Source: Lottia gigantea
Taxonomy: Eukaryota; Mollusca; Gastropoda; Lottiidae
Direction: 5' to 3'
DNA length: 64,000 nucleotides
NCBI RefSeq assembly: GCF_000327385.1
Contig: NW_008706746.1
Location: 856,366 to 920,365, forward strand
The notes under the pieces are model-generated. The model was not told the DNA's origin. It did not search any database and worked only from the letters and a program-made list of their open reading frames with translations. The translations under genes and the position numbers were made by a program. Positions 1 through 12,554 of the stretch are shown here, one piece after another; position 1 is the first letter of the stretch; each line of letters begins with the position of its first letter.

Positions 1-1195
1 TGCAGGTATGATTTACAACGTTTTTGATAATGAACACCCNCTTTAAAAGTAAGAAGCTGAACAAAGCAATAGAGACATTTATGTTCTAAAAGATGAACAT
101 AAAAGAAGAGTCAAATTAGCAAAATCAGAAGCATTGTTTACAATTCTGTAGATAATTTGACTGACTTAGTTTCAAACTGTTTGGTATTCATACTGAAACT
201 GTAATGAATGACAGAAACTGACCGTCATGGCTAAAGTTCAATAGATCTCGTCAAGATTGCCAACGTCTTTATTTTTCGTCAATAAAATTATGGTAAAGTT
301 GATGAAACCATTATTTAAATGAGACAAGACCGGGGAATCTAGAACTGATCATGATTATAATAACAGATAGAAGCTATCCTTCGTGTTCCCAGGTCAGTTC
401 ATGTTTGTCTCACTAACTACTGTATAAATAAATCATTCGGCCAGTTCCACAAAAACTTCCCTCAGGGTGATTTTGGTTTCCTTACACCATATTTTCTACT
501 TAACTTAATTTGTGATGATTTTCACTGAAATTGATTTCAAAGCTGCCATAAAATTGCTTTTATTTTTCATTTCTGGGGCTAGTTGTAAAACAATTTAACA
601 ATCACCTGCTACATACAAGCCCTGTCTAGATTATGTAGAGTGAAAAAGCTATGGGTCAAGAGAATGAGAAGCCCAAAAATTCAGTGAGCAGCAGTAGAAT
701 AGCTTAGTTTGTAGTTGTTAAAAAATTCTGATGCCTGTGCCTGTGCTTCCGAGAATCAGCCAATTGTCGTCTTTCACCAATCAATGTTATTTAGAGCCAG
801 TGAAGATCTTAACCAATTATTTATATGAAGTGGTCGAGTGATATTAAGACAGTGTTAAAGAGTAAAATGTTACCACCAGGACCAATATAGATCAATAAAA
901 TATCAGTATTAACTCTCCAACTCTCTATTACAGTGTGGTCAGTTAAAACTTGGGAAACTATCATGATCCTGACTACTAACTCATGAACTAATGATAGGAA
1001 TTAAAATGTCAGAAAGTGGTCAATTCCAGCACAACATAAATGACATATCAGAATGATCAAATTTTATGAATGAAAAGAGGCCCAGGTCATGAAATTATAG
1101 AAAAAGAAACTTTGTCATGACTTGAAACAAAGATGGGCAACTCAGTACAATGTGCCAATTGAAAGGCTGATTTGAAATGTTTTGGTGATCAACTA
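1..1195. other. non-coding AT-rich stretch with one SINE-like motif
   Basis: No gene is visible. At 727-757 the text ATTCTGATGCCTGTGCC and then GTGCTTCCGAGA matches a motif next to a tRNA-like box B near 38.5 kb (minus strand), so this is probably a worn copy of a second SINE family. Confidence 0.5.
39..39. other. ambiguous base (N)
   Basis: Single N in otherwise continuous sequence; an assembly or base-calling uncertainty. Confidence 0.95.
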
Positions 1196-1260
1196 TGCTG
1201 ATTGGCAGCACCATGCAATGTGCAATGAGTAAAATTTGCCATTTCTAAGAGCTAGAAATG

Positions 1261-1602
1261 AAATGAGTGGAGGTTTTTCTGCACCATGTGGGCTAATGAA
1301 GACGGGCAACACCATGCTAGGTGCAAGGAGGAAAATTTTGCCAGGACAGCTGCATTAGCCTGCTCTTTTCCAACTGTCGAGGGATCTTTAACGTGCACAG
1401 CCTATAGCACAATGGGCCTCGGTTTATGGTCCCATCCAAACGACCAGACACTTTATTCATATCAGCCCCTCGTACCTGCATCACTGACAAGGGGAAACTG
1501 GGTTGAAGAATCAGAAGGTATTAACTTGACCTATGCTGGGATTGAACTCTGGACCTTCAGGTTAGCGAGCAAGCGTTTATCTCACTGAGCCACCGCAGCT
1601 CC
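1261..1602 (-). mobile_element. tRNA-derived SINE, full-length copy A
   Basis: On the minus strand the element begins GGGAGCTGCGGTGGCTCAGT (tRNA-like box A region), has a box B-like segment and ends in the GTAGGACATAAAACTTCATT-type tail shared by the other copies. Direct repeats CTAAGAGCTAGA(G)AATG at 1245-1260 and 1603-1620 are target-site duplications. The left flank (about 1205-1244) is itself an older SINE fragment, so this is SINE into SINE. The 100-residue open frame across it is not a gene. Confidence 0.85.
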
Positions 1603-1924
1603 CTAAGAGCTAGAGAATGATAGAAATAAACTGCCAAGTTGATTGAATTAGTTTTACAATGGTTCAGTTGGATCAATTTAACCATTAGTATTTTTAGTCA
1701 TTAATCTCTCGAGCCTTTCCTCCAATCAACACGATACTTTCTCTAGAGTAATTACTCCAAGCTTAATCTATCTTGTCACTTGAACCTGTTTTTGTGAAGA
1801 GTTGCTTAGCGTTAACGAGGAAATCGGTTGCTGAGATACACGGTGATGTATTGGTGGGAAAATGAAGCTGACAGACGACAGTTAAGAGCAATATTATCGA
1901 TACTAAAACAATTATAACATAATC

Positions 1925-2140
1925 TTTAGCTTCAGTTGTCCAGACACAAGCGAATCTTTAGTCTGAGTTGTCCAGACATAAATAAATCTTCAGCCAGTGC
2001 TGTCCAGATGCAAGATTATCTTAGCCCAAATTTTTAAGACATAAGATAATCTTAAGCCTTAATTTTTCAGCCACAAGCAAATCTTTGGCCTGAGTTGTCC
2101 ATTCTCAAAGTGGTCTTTAGAATGTGTTGTCCAGTTTCAA
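1925..2140. repeat. degenerate minisatellite, unit about 40 bp
   Basis: About five to six worn copies of a unit with the core TTGTCCAGACATAA preceded by AATCTTTAG; copies differ at many positions, so the array is old. Confidence 0.65.
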
Positions 2141-2900
2141 AATAGTCTCTTTTATTTGACTGCATTAAAACTTGGACTGTAGATAAGATCATATTTATCT
2201 TATAATCTAAATGATACCAAAAGAATTCTTTGAATCTAATTCAACAAATGGATTTGATTATTATCTTAGAATAATTTTTAGACTGTTATTATTTTTATAT
2301 CAATTTCATGAATGAACTGGAGACAAACCAGATGTTGAATTTTTATTCTTTTTATTCTAATTACCTGGGAAAAGCAACTTTTTAAATGAAAGTGATATAT
2401 CATAGTAATATTGATAGAAATTTTCAGACCAGAACATGAGGATTGCTACTGAAGTGGTCATTATATCACCTTAGACATGTTTACCCAGACACTCAAGACA
2501 TGGTTAATGATTATCCAGTCACAATTATCATCCTACGTCATCTTGACGATGCTTCGTGGTATTTTAAGTAATGGTATGAATATTTCTATCTATTTTGAGA
2601 CATTTGGCTGTAAATAATGAATGAATATCAGACTAGAGATATCGTAACATGTCGATTTGAAACGTCATACTGACAACCAATTGAAAATTTCCTAGACAAG
2701 TTTATTTCTGAGTGGTTTAACAGTGTTTGTTTCACACCTTATACTCTCAATGTGGCACAGATATGACGTCTTTGGTTTATCAGTCAATGTTTTTGTGAAA
2801 TGCTAAAATTAGAGACTGATAATGTTTTGATTTGATCGAGCAATATTTGACACCTATTGTAGAAATTTCCAAATTGCCTTTGTGTATTGTTTCATGTCTT
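2141..2900. other. non-coding, nothing recognised
   Basis: AT-rich sequence without a supported exon, RNA gene or repeat. Confidence 0.5.
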
Positions 2901-3152
2901 ACAGGGATTGTAGTGAGGTTTCCTACAAAAATTTATGTGTACTGGTACACTAATAGTATCATTGTACCATTCCAACTTCAATCAGTTGGATTGTGGTTCC
3001 TGCAATTCCACTTAAACTTTAAGTTTTATGACGTCACTATCACAAAGGTCTTTATATATAGGCTTACTTTTAGTGGAATTGCAAGAACAACAGATGACTG
3101 ACTGAACATTGGAATGGTGCAAATTGATATCAGTGTCTTTACAATCCCTTTA
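2901..3152. mobile_element. fold-back MITE family 1, copy a
   Basis: The left end GGGATTGTAGTGAGGTTT and right end TCTTTACAATCCCTTTAA are inverted copies. The interior also folds back: CAGTTGG...TTCCTGCAATTCCAC mirrors GTGGAATTGCAAGAAC. The same element occurs at 49173-49448 and about 63166-63503, with partial copies near 14.7 and 53.5 kb. No coding capacity; a non-autonomous DNA transposon. Confidence 0.75.
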
Positions 3153-4237
3153 ATTTTCATAATTTGATCGTAATCTGTCTGGTTCCTAACAATTTTAGAA
3201 TGACACCTGAAATATTGTAGGTTCACAAAAAAAAATCATGGTCATGCAACAAAAATCTGGAAAAAAATGTTGTCAGTTGTACTGTCTTCTAGATTGACAA
3301 GTTAAACTCCCTGAAAACTTCCATTATGGTTTTTGCTAAATTTGATCTTGAATCTGTGAACATTCTAACCTAACTGATTGATTTTGTCTACTTGTTAAAG
3401 ATGATTCTATATATGGGTTGAATTAGATTGAAAACTGAAAATAACTAAACTTGATAATAGACCAAGCTATTAATAAATACTTCAGATTGTCTGAAACATC
3501 TTATAAAAGTTTGTCATGATTTTGGCAAGTGGATTGAATCTTGACAGGAATTTCTTAACCCTGCAGTTTTTGTTCCACAATCCTGGGGATGAAGTCACAT
3601 GTGTCAAAGTTTAGATAAGATTCATGAACTCTAAGAATATGGTAAAACTGAAAGAAAAGTAAGTTATTGAACACAAATTTAAGGTATACCACTCCTTAGT
3701 TTTTTTGTACAAAATGTTGCAACAACTTGTATTGTCATCATTGTGATCTCTATTTCTAAATGTTGCTTAAGGATTATTAGAGGAAATAGTTTGAGATTCA
3801 ATGGAAAAGTTTCATGAATTCTAAGAAGAAATTAGTTCTAACAGTATCATAAAGAAAATTGTTAGACGGAATAGAACTTTATGGATTCACCATAGAAACA
3901 TAACTTATGGTGACTAGACATTATCCATGAATTATAAGAAATAAAGAAAATTGTTTGAACATTACGCAAATGGAGTTTTCCTCAGCCAGGGAGTAATTAA
4001 TAGCCAAGGCATCCTTGACCATGAATCCTTACCATGAGTACAAAGCGATGCACCTTGATGTTATTTATTCTACATACAGCAGGGTACAAATTGATGGTTT
4101 TTAAGGATGACCCTAGCAACTGCAATTACAATGAAAAATTTTGGATGCCTGGTCAGTTCCTTAACCTACAAAATGAGGAAATATGGTTATGATTATCAAA
4201 TAGGTTGTTGTTGCCAGGTCTGGAAATTGAGTTGAAA
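3153..4237. other. non-coding; one possible MITE arm
   Basis: AAGGTATACCACTCCTTAG at about 3681 resembles one end of the fold-back element at 13098-13397. Nothing else is supported. Confidence 0.4.
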
Positions 4238-4440
4238 GTTGTGGAAGCCATTTTGAGCAATTGAGTTAAAAGTTGTGGAAGCCATTTTGAGCAATTGAGT
4301 TAAAAGTTGTGGAAGCCATTTTGAGCAATTGAGTTAAAAGTTGTGGAAGCCATTTTGAGCAATTGAGTTAAAAGTTGTGGAAGCCATTTTGAGCAATTGA
4401 GTTAAAAGCTGTGGAAGCCATTTTGAGCAATTGAGTTAAT
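4238..4440. repeat. minisatellite, 34-bp unit, six copies
   Basis: The unit starts GTTGTGGAAGCCATTTTGAG at 4238, 4272, 4306, 4340, 4374 and 4408. Copies are nearly identical (the last has one C for T), so the expansion is recent. Confidence 0.95.
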
Positions 4441-5243
4441 GTGTTGATGACTCAACATCCCATCGAAACGTGATCAGTTTCATAACCTTAAAGTAGTATA
4501 AGTAGGCCCTATAGTCATGATTATCAAAAAGATACTTGTCAGGAAATGAAGTTAAAAACAAAAAGACACTGGGCAATTGAGTTGAAGTTTTGGTCAATAT
4601 CCAATAAAATGAAGAAATATGGTCACGATTATCAAAAATGTTGATGGATTTCCCTCAGAATCAACAGAATCTTTTGCTCAATTGGCAAGTTCTATGAACT
4701 ATAAGAATTAAGAATTACAAAATCCAATTTCTTCATCAAAATTGTAGCAGCTCATCGGAACAATTGGTTTATAGTTTGTATAATGATCATCAAATTAGGT
4801 TAAACATCCAAGGTCTCAAAGTTGACGTCTACTCTCAGTTCAACAACCAATCAAAACTGTTGTTAATTCGTCGAGGGAAATAGAATGTTGAGGAGACACG
4901 AGAAAAGGGGAGATAATTGAATTTGACCGATATTTGATCAGTTGGTTTATCGCCTTGACGTCTACTAAATTTTCTAGAAGCAGAATTATTGGTTCCCTTT
5001 ATTGTGTTATGGAGAAGTATCATCAGTCACAACTACTTATTTTCTTAGAAAACAAGTACAAAAGATTCCGTACTGCCAACAAAACTTTAAACTTGCTGGA
5101 AACATTGGTTGCAGGAAACATTGGTTGCAGGAGATAAACAATTCATATGAGGAGGAATGTCAATTATAAATGAGAAAGTATTTAATTAAGACAAGTGGTA
5201 TCAGCATACCCTGCCCGGCACAACATCCGTCAATGCTGCTTAA

Positions 5244-5412
5244 TATATAAAAATGCTCGGTAACTTCTGGTTTCAACAGTCAATCAAGATCAATGAAGAT
5301 TCTTTTTACTCTGCTGATATCATTGTCAATTATCAACAACAAATATATCCTACTAAGACAGGATGTTAATTTACTTGTTACTTGCGAAATAGATGTTATT
5401 ATTTTTACTTAG
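5244..5412 (+). CDS. small ORF with TATA box and signal-peptide-like start (candidate)
   Basis: TATATAAAAA at 5244-5253 is followed about 30 nt later by a pyrimidine/CA context and then ATG at 5293. The 39-residue frame starts MKILFTLLISLSIINNKYIL, a lysine plus a hydrophobic core like a secretion signal, and stops at TAG 5410. It could be a first exon or chance. No clear splice donor or downstream exon was found. I do not recognise the product. Confidence 0.2.
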
Positions 5413-6139
5413 TAGTTGACTTATGTAATTTCGTGCCACCTTTGATGTCACAGGCAATATGACCAAGGTTATTTTTGATTAATGAACTTCATTTGTCTTG
5501 ATGTATGACAGACATCATATAGTGAGGATTATTATCAATATGTCAATTTGATTACTGTATATCTGATATTCGACACAGTAGGCAGACAATATTGATGTTT
5601 CAACATTAGCTTTATTATTATTTCTCTTGTAATCAAATAAAAACAACCAATAATAAAATTAGCTTACTGGCCGTTTCTTACAATAAATAATTTTATTGGT
5701 ATAGTGGCTGAATTGATTCTGTATATATCTTTAAAATAAGATGATTTTTGTAGACAGACACCAGCTTTATTTCTATTTTGACTAATCAGACAAAAACAGT
5801 CAATAAATAAAATTATTTTATTGGTCTTTTTATGGAATATATTTTATTGGTATAGTGGCTGAATTGATTCTATTAGTGCCTTCAGATGATTAAAGTTAAA
5901 GCAGATTAATATCAACTGATCAACTGTTCTTCGAGTCAGGTTTTTTTAGTCGTCTGAACTCAACCGGCCAAACTTAAGCTGCCTTAACTTATTCCTGCTT
6001 CAGACTTGCCTTGAATAGTTAAGCCAGATTATTATGTCATGTCTGCTTATTCTTATTCTTCTAACCCATTCCCTCAATTAATATTGTTGCTATAATGCGC
6101 ATCCGTAACGATAATGTAACCTGAATTTCCCAATAACTT

Positions 6140-6322
6140 GCGAGGTAATGTCAGTGGCAGTGAGAGCCTCTTGAATCTTGGGGTACAAATAAGGGGCACA
6201 CAGACAAAATGGGGGGTAGGGAAGGGGGTTACAACTGTAGAGGCTGAAATTCAAAACACGGTAACCCTGTGGAAGCCTCATTGTCTTGATCTTCTCATGG
6301 CGGTGCCTCCCAAGAAAATTTA
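6140..6322 (-). repeat. dispersed GC-richer repeat family R2, copy 1
   Basis: On the minus strand it shows the ordered blocks AATTTCAGCCTCTACAGTTG, CCCCTTATTTGTACCCC and a trailing AGGCT. The same blocks occur at 12555-12722 (minus), 19615-19740 (plus) and 22480-22630 (plus). It lacks a clear tRNA head, so SINE or MITE is open. Open frames across the copies are not conserved in protein. Confidence 0.65.
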
Positions 6323-6837
6323 TAATTACTGAATTGATTTGGTGCATTATGACACAGTTTGGGGAAAATCATATACAAATCAAATTTTTAAACTTGTTAA
6401 CAATAAAATAATCACATGAATAGAGCCAATAAATAAAATTAGTTTGGTGACCTTCTTATAAAATTGGTTTGTAAACTAATTAATAATGTAGCTTTCTTAT
6501 TCTTTGGTTCAAAAGTTAGCTGTAAAAACTCAATAACAGATAAGTGTTAGAAAATGAATAAAAATCCATGATTTTTACTGTTGTCATCAGACTTAAGCAA
6601 ATAGACACAGACAATAAATGCAATTAGTTTGCTGTCATACTCTTTTGAAAAAATATTTATATTGTTTAACCCCAGACAGTCTTACACAATATGGAATGTT
6701 AAAAATGAACTCCAAAGACTATTTCAACTTATAGAATATATAACAATATGATTTAAAAAAAATCTAATAAAATAGAATAGCTTGTTGGCTTTTCATTAAG
6801 AAATATTTTGTATTTAAAGATGGCTTCCCTTATTATA

Positions 6838-7185
6838 AAAATGCTAATACTTAAATGAATAGAAAGTAGAGGTGTTCTAATGACTTGGTAAAATACCAGT
6901 TTGTCTCACATGTCCATAATTAATTGATAACTAGCTAACTTTGAAGAGAATTACCAGCAGAATTCCAATGAGTGACCTATCAAGAAAGGTAAAAAAAGTC
7001 TCTTTTTGTTTATCCAGACTGTACTTACATAGACATTTATTATTGGTTAAAATTCTTAATTAAATGCAATAAGAACATAACGATATGATTAAGAATACAT
7101 GATAATTCATTACAAACACCAATTAATCAAATAGCTTGCTTAATTTGACACTAATTAATAAGGAAACCCGTCTTTAAGTTTAATC
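6838..7185 (+). repeat. dispersed repeat R3, copy 1 (inverted partner at 56.2 kb)
   Basis: About 340 bp aligns with the reverse complement of 56180-56525. Shared stretches include AATGAATAGAAAGTAGAG, GTTCTAATGACTTGG and TTAATCAAATAG. Most bases match with few gaps. No coding capacity was seen; an unclassified interspersed element. Confidence 0.75.
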
Positions 7186-8334
7186 AGATAGACAATAATG
7201 ATGTAGATAAACAAAAGATTTATTATTATTACTAAGTGGCTTGTACTCTAGTTGAGCATGTGAAGGATCCTTTGAGTAAAAATGATGCCTTTACCAATTT
7301 CCCTCATTCTACATTTTATTTCATGAAAATTTTATTTGGTTTCTTTGTTGTTCTCTTCTAAACCACAGACTGTTTTTTCACTGCTTAAAGACAGATAATG
7401 CTGATGTTTAAAAACATAATTTATAATGATAATTATTTCAACTGTGATAACTAAAGGTCTTTTTGACCTTGTCTTGCCCATGTATATCGTGTTCAAGTAG
7501 CATAACAACGGTAAGGTTTTCTCGTCCTCTGACAGTGCATTTTCAATCTGGATGTTATATGTTTACATGTTCTTTGCAGAAGGTTGCAAGAGGCGCGTTA
7601 AAAAGTTGGTATATGTGCACTCACTGCACGTGTTGATGTTTTGACACTGTTGAAAATTACGGTTTTACATCAACGATTTTAAAAGTACCCCTGTATGTGC
7701 TCACCTTTACTAACTGAAATAAAAGGAATGAGTGAAGTGGTCTCACAAGCAGAAATTGCTAACAGAAAGGCAAGGATGCAAATTTTCTGTCCTGCTTTTA
7801 TGATGGTCTTATAGAATTTAAGACCCAATGAACTGGTAAACTGACAATAGAATTTTCTGAAGGTTGATCAAAATATTTTAGGTATAAATGATCTTCCTGG
7901 ACCAAAAAACAATTTATGCAAGGGCCAACATCAATTTTCTCTTCAGGAATCTTTTTAATCAGACTTACGGCTTAGGTATAAATATTGAGTTAGATTTAAA
8001 CCTTCTCGTTGGTCTTGTCAATGACTGATCAGAATTTTTTCCTATCTTAAAACATGATCTTATACCATGAATAATTTACAGCTAGATTTAGTAGTTAAGT
8101 TAAAAATCCTCCGAGTTGATAGACGACAGATTTCCAATCCTAGATCTGACAGTTGACTGTCTTCCTATCATTAAATTGGACCAGAAAAGGTTAATGTAGT
8201 CAAAGTGTTTGGCAGATTCCCTGTCATTTTTCCCTGATGAAATTTCTCATTTTGTTAATTACATATAATGTTATAAAGGAGAAAAAAAAAATTTTTTTTA
8301 ATAGAGTAATAACTTTTTATACGCAAACATGAAT

Positions 8335-8900
8335 ATGTGGTCGTATATTGTTGTAGCCCCTGTCTGTCGGTCCGTCCGTCCGCGTCGCCAAAACGTCAAA
8401 ATTTGTTAAAAATAGATCGTGAGCAGGATTGAAGCTACAGTTTTTAACTGATTCTGATGAAACTTGGTGTGATCATTGGAATTGATAAGATCTCGGATAA
8501 GTTCTAATTTGACGCATTTTCGATGAACGGTTTTTAAGTTATTGCCCTTGACTTTGTAAAAATGCATCAAAATTTGTTCGTGAGCACAATAGAAGCTACA
8601 GTTTTCAACCGATTCTGATGAAACTTGGTGTGATCATTGAAATTGATAAGATCTCGGACAAGTTCTAACTTGACGCATTTTCGATGAAATGTTTTTGAGT
8701 TAATGCCATTAACTTACGAAAAAGGCGTCAAAATTTGTTTGTGAGCACAATAGAAGGTACAGTTTTCAACCGATTCTGATGAAACTTGGTGTGATCATTG
8801 GAATTGATAAGATCTCAGACAAGTTCTAACAAGAAATATTTTTGATGAACATTTTTTGAGTTATTGCCCTTGACTTTTTAAACACGTGTCTAAAGTTGTT
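8335..8900. repeat. dispersed element with internal 160-bp tandem units (R4)
   Basis: A GTCCGTCCGTCCGCG-rich head is followed by three copies of a unit of about 160 bp with the markers CAAAATTTGTT, GATGAAACTTGGTGTGATCA and GAGTTATTGCCCTTGACTT. The element at 52180-52740 has the same plan (CCGTCTGTCC head, then CTTGGTGTGAA and GAGTTATTGCCCTTG). A tandem core behind a conserved head recalls Helitron-like non-autonomous elements of bivalves; that class is an inference. Confidence 0.65.
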
Positions 8901-9352
8901 TTTTGCCCTTGATTAGAGCTGTGTGATTTAATTGTTTGTTGTATTTGTGTTATTGATATTGATTTTAAAACATTTTGTGGAATTATTCAGCATAAATAAT
9001 TTCTTCAATATGAGAAAATTCGTCACTAAAGACTGTTTTATTATTTCTGATAGCTGCCAGTGGGCGTATGTTACCTTGCAACGCAATGCTCTGATCTTTT
9101 TACACAACCATCAAGAAACTGGCACAGTTTTTACAGATTTTATGTTGAGGCCTTAGTCTGAATTTGCTACAATGCAATCCAATCAAATAGAAGTAAACTT
9201 AACCAGTGACAGCATACTAGGTATTGTAGTCTGCGGGTATCTTTATGACCACATTTGACCTGAAGCACCTCTACATTTAACCCTATCACTCTTCCGCTAA
9301 AGGGCAATTTTGCTTCCGCATTTTACTTGAGGTGCCTCAGCATTTAACCCAA

Positions 9353-9700
9353 ACCACCTCCACATTATTAGAGCATTAAGAGAATTCAATCTTGCTTAGT
9401 TGCCCCTGAAGAGTTCAACCTGAAAACCTGGGTTACAATTACACCATCTTCACAATGTCAAGCTATTATGAACTTTGTCTTATACCTTGACTACAATAGT
9501 CACCTTTCTTGTATCACTGAAGTTTGAAAATGTAGTTAATGGAGTTGATAAGAACAAAGGAAGACGATCTTTTCTTTGGGACACCCTTGATCTGATGTGT
9601 ATGGCCCGACTGGTTTAGTTCAGGTTGAACTCTTCAGGGGCAACTAAGCAAGATTGAATTCTTTTAATGCTAATGTAATGTAATTGTAACCCAAGTCAGA
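9353..9700. repeat. inverted repeat with arms of about 80 bp
   Basis: The left arm contains CTTAGTTGCCCCTGAAGAGT; the right arm contains its reverse complement ACTCTTCAGGGGCAACTAAG, with matching flanks (AGAGAATTCAATCTTG against CAAGATTGAATTCTTTT). The 165-bp spacer includes a sequence also found at 15489, so this could be a fold-back element or an inverted duplication. Confidence 0.75.
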
Positions 9701-11084
9701 AAGACACATCTTAAAAACCTGGACTATTTACAGTTTATTCTGTTATCAATAGAAATTGAACATTGATGAGTTGAACTTTTCTTACAAAAGAATTAAATAA
9801 AGTCAGATTGTTATCTACTAATTGTTTTATAAGTTATAAATTACTGTTTCAGTTTTAGTTTATTGAAGGTCAAATCATTTTGCCTGATTTAAGACTTCTA
9901 TTTGTTGGTTGCCTCAATCAATCTGTCCTACAATAAAACCATTGACCTTGAGCTAAGTTACTGTTTCAGTGTAATGAAGGTCTAATCAGTGGACCTGATT
10001 TAATACTACTGTCCATGAAGAAATTTGTTGGTAGTCGCAATCATCCTGTCTGAAAGTCAATTAACCAATAAAATCATTCCTTTCAGGATATTAGTTGAGT
10101 TTTATTGTCGTTTATTCTGAATGTTAGTTTTCTACATAGTCTGATTTCGTGTTTTATTATTTTTACCTATAAAACATCAGGAAACTTTGAAATCTAAAAC
10201 TGTCTTGGAGTTACAATGATTAGTTTCCCTTTTAAGAAATCAAGAAGTCAATTAGAATAAAGAAAATTTGGTATTTGTGTTGTTAATAAGGTTGTCTTGA
10301 TAGTTATTGGTGTTATTTTAAGAAAGTCACAATATTAGAAACTACAAGAATGTTTTGATATAACCTGTAAGTTTGTTTTACAATGGTGGTCGTTGTTCAA
10401 AAAACCTGAATAGACTAGATGTCAGGTGATTGAGCATTTGGAAAATTGCAAAAGTACTAAAAATGTATTATTCCACTTTCCTTAATTCTATAAATATTAA
10501 CAAAGTCTAGAAATTTTAACTAAGTCATTAGCACCCAACTGTTCAAATATTTTCATTGTTATTGTGAGTGTAAAATGTTTCTATTTTAACAAATATTAAC
10601 TGTGAGATATATTAACTGGTCCAAAATTTTCTTTCTTATATTAGACTGAAATACAAATTATGAGAAAATAGTAAATATTGTAAATATGTAATAGACAGAA
10701 ACAGTGAGTGCAGTCGCCAGGGAGCCAGGAATGGCCATGAGAAAAAAGATTGGCTCACTTTGGCCCCCCATTTTCAAATTTTTTATCATTGTATGTAGTG
10801 TTAAGAGTGAAGAAGTTCCTAAAAACTTCTATGTAAAGCACTGGCCAAGGTCACAAATAAAGAGATAAATGTTCAATACAAGATAAGGTGAAGTTAGCAT
10901 AGTTAGTATTAAGTTAAAAAAAACAACCACGAGTAATCTACAATAAACAAAAGTCTATAATATGAAAGTTTTCTTGTTACCAGTTCTAAAAGAAGAGGGT
11001 ATGAATAGGTTCTGAAAAGATAAACATCTATATATAAGGATTAGAATATATTATACTTAATGAGCTAGAAAATAGAGAGGGGGG
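9701..11084. other. non-coding, nothing recognised
   Basis: AT-rich, with short local duplications (ACTGTTTCAGT near 9843 and 9960) but no supported feature. Confidence 0.45.
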
Positions 11085-11560
11085 TCAAGTATTATTGGAT
11101 TCAATGGGATTGAGTCTACCACAGACCAGAAAATTACTAAGGTTTTTATTGCGCTTATAGGCAATTACAAGTCGTTTGGTATATACATTCGGAAATCTGC
11201 TCTGTAATTCACTGTAATACTGTTTGACGATAGATGAGGTTTTGGCAGCTGTATGATTAAAGGTGGCAACAAATGGAATCATTTGATTATCATGCTGGAT
11301 GTTAAGTCCATTTGGAGCCACTGTTTGGAGTTGGTCCATCCAGTAGCTTTCTCTCTGTAATCGTTTGGTTTTTGGTTTGATAAGATCAGAGTCAGGAATT
11401 GATTCAATAGGCATGATAAGTAGGTGTTCAATGGAATGGTCAGGTAAATTAAAATGATGAGAAATTTTCTATTTTTGCTATGAATTATATCAAAGCGATG
11501 GCCGCTAAATCGAGTTCGCAATGTAGTGAAAGAATTGCCTGTGAAACCCAACTTGACAAT
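11085..11560 (-). mobile_element. broken GIY-YIG-bearing retroelement fragment, copy 1
   Basis: Minus-strand peptides contain LRTRFSGHR followed further on by YWMDQLQTVAPNGLN, the closing part of a GIY-YIG nuclease domain as found at the end of Penelope-like reverse transcriptases. A conserved tail follows with PFVATFNHTA and VIAYKRNKNLSNFLV. A second, more worn fragment lies at 60530-60790 on the plus strand. It is a fossil: broken, 5' truncated, no reverse-transcriptase region seen. Family assignment to Penelope-like elements is from memory of the motifs. Confidence 0.6.
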
Positions 11561-11739
11561 TCTGTGACATCTTCTCAGAGCCCCATTAACAAATAACTCA
11601 TAGAAATTCCAGTGAGTGAGCTGTTCTAGAAACCCTGACAGTGAGGACCTGTTTCTTGTTTTTACAGATATTCAAATATAACAGTGGGATATTATTTACT
11701 TTACCACAAATTATAGACTTCTGAAATAAAACCTGGCAA

Positions 11740-11835
11740 TATTGTTTAAGGATTCTGTTAACAAAAAAACATTAGCTTCGTAAACTCTATAAAAGAGATG
11801 CTGAGTTAATCAACCTAAATACCCTTTAAACATTA
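11740..11835 (-). repeat. single worn unit of the CTCTCTGAAAG minisatellite family
   Basis: Matches, in the same orientation, units at 12390-12530 and 43270-43330, and in reverse the array at 54215-54500 (gene-distal TA-rich spacer, then ACTCT-TGAAAG-like core, then GTTAATAAACC). Confidence 0.5.
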
Positions 11836-12299
11836 TTAGACACAGAACAGTAGGATATAAATTTTTTTTTTTCTTACGGAAATATGTCTATCTTTCCCCT
11901 TTTAAATACAATACATGATCTGTGGATACGATACGCATATTGAGGCATGTATTCACCGATAGATCGTGTTAGCAATACCATATTAAATATACGTTTATTT
12001 ACTTTAAGTAAAACATTGATGACATTATTTTCTTCTCTGTGAAACCAGATTACATGGTTGTAATAGCCGATGGGTTCAGACCAGATTAATACGGCGCTAT
12101 TCTCCATGTTTATACACCAATCAGATCAACTGGAAATTAAAATCTCAGTTTCTATTCAATATCTTTATTACTTTCTTCAATATCAATATTGGCCCAGAGA
12201 CGTCTTGATTCCATAGGCAGAAAATGGTTTCTATTACCTATAGGCTTGTGTTGGATAGCTAAAAGCAAACTAATCTGAGGAAATATAAAAGATATATCG

Positions 12300-12535
12300 G
12301 CAAGTGCTGAACAGAGCACCATATTTTATATTAAAAAAAAATGTGAGCTGTGTGGACACTGAAAAAAAACCTCAAGAAATCATTATTAGCTATGTTAACT
12401 CTCTGAAAAGGATGCAGAGTTGACAAACCCAAATACCATTTAACTATAACTAAATATTGGCTGTGTGGACTCTCTGAAAGAAATGTTGCGTTAATAAACT
12501 TAATTCCCAATTAATGAGCTGTGAGGACTCTCCTA
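12300..12535 (-). repeat. degenerate array, unit about 65-70 bp (CTCTCTGAAAG family)
   Basis: About three units with GCTGTGTGGACTCTCTGAAA-like cores spaced about 65-70 bp apart; reverse complements of the array at 54215-54500. Confidence 0.6.
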
Positions 12536-12554
12536 ATGTGATGGTGAAGACTAT

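Larger units (their letters stand above)
5580..7250. repeat. block of diverged repeats with a recurring AATAAATAAAATTAG core
   Basis: A direct duplication is clear at 5580-5720 versus 5750-5880; both end TTATTGGTATAGTGGCTGAA. Weaker copies of the core CAATAAATAAAATTAGTTTG recur near 6420, 6610, 6760 and 7120. Part of the block (6838-7185) also has an inverted copy near 56.2-56.5 kb. A separate repeat interrupts at 6140-6322. Confidence 0.55.

Noticed and set aside
1286-1588. 100-residue open frame
   Set aside because: Lies wholly within a reversed SINE with target duplications.
6090-6347. 85-residue minus-strand frame
   Set aside because: Covers R2 copy 1; no shared protein with the other copies.
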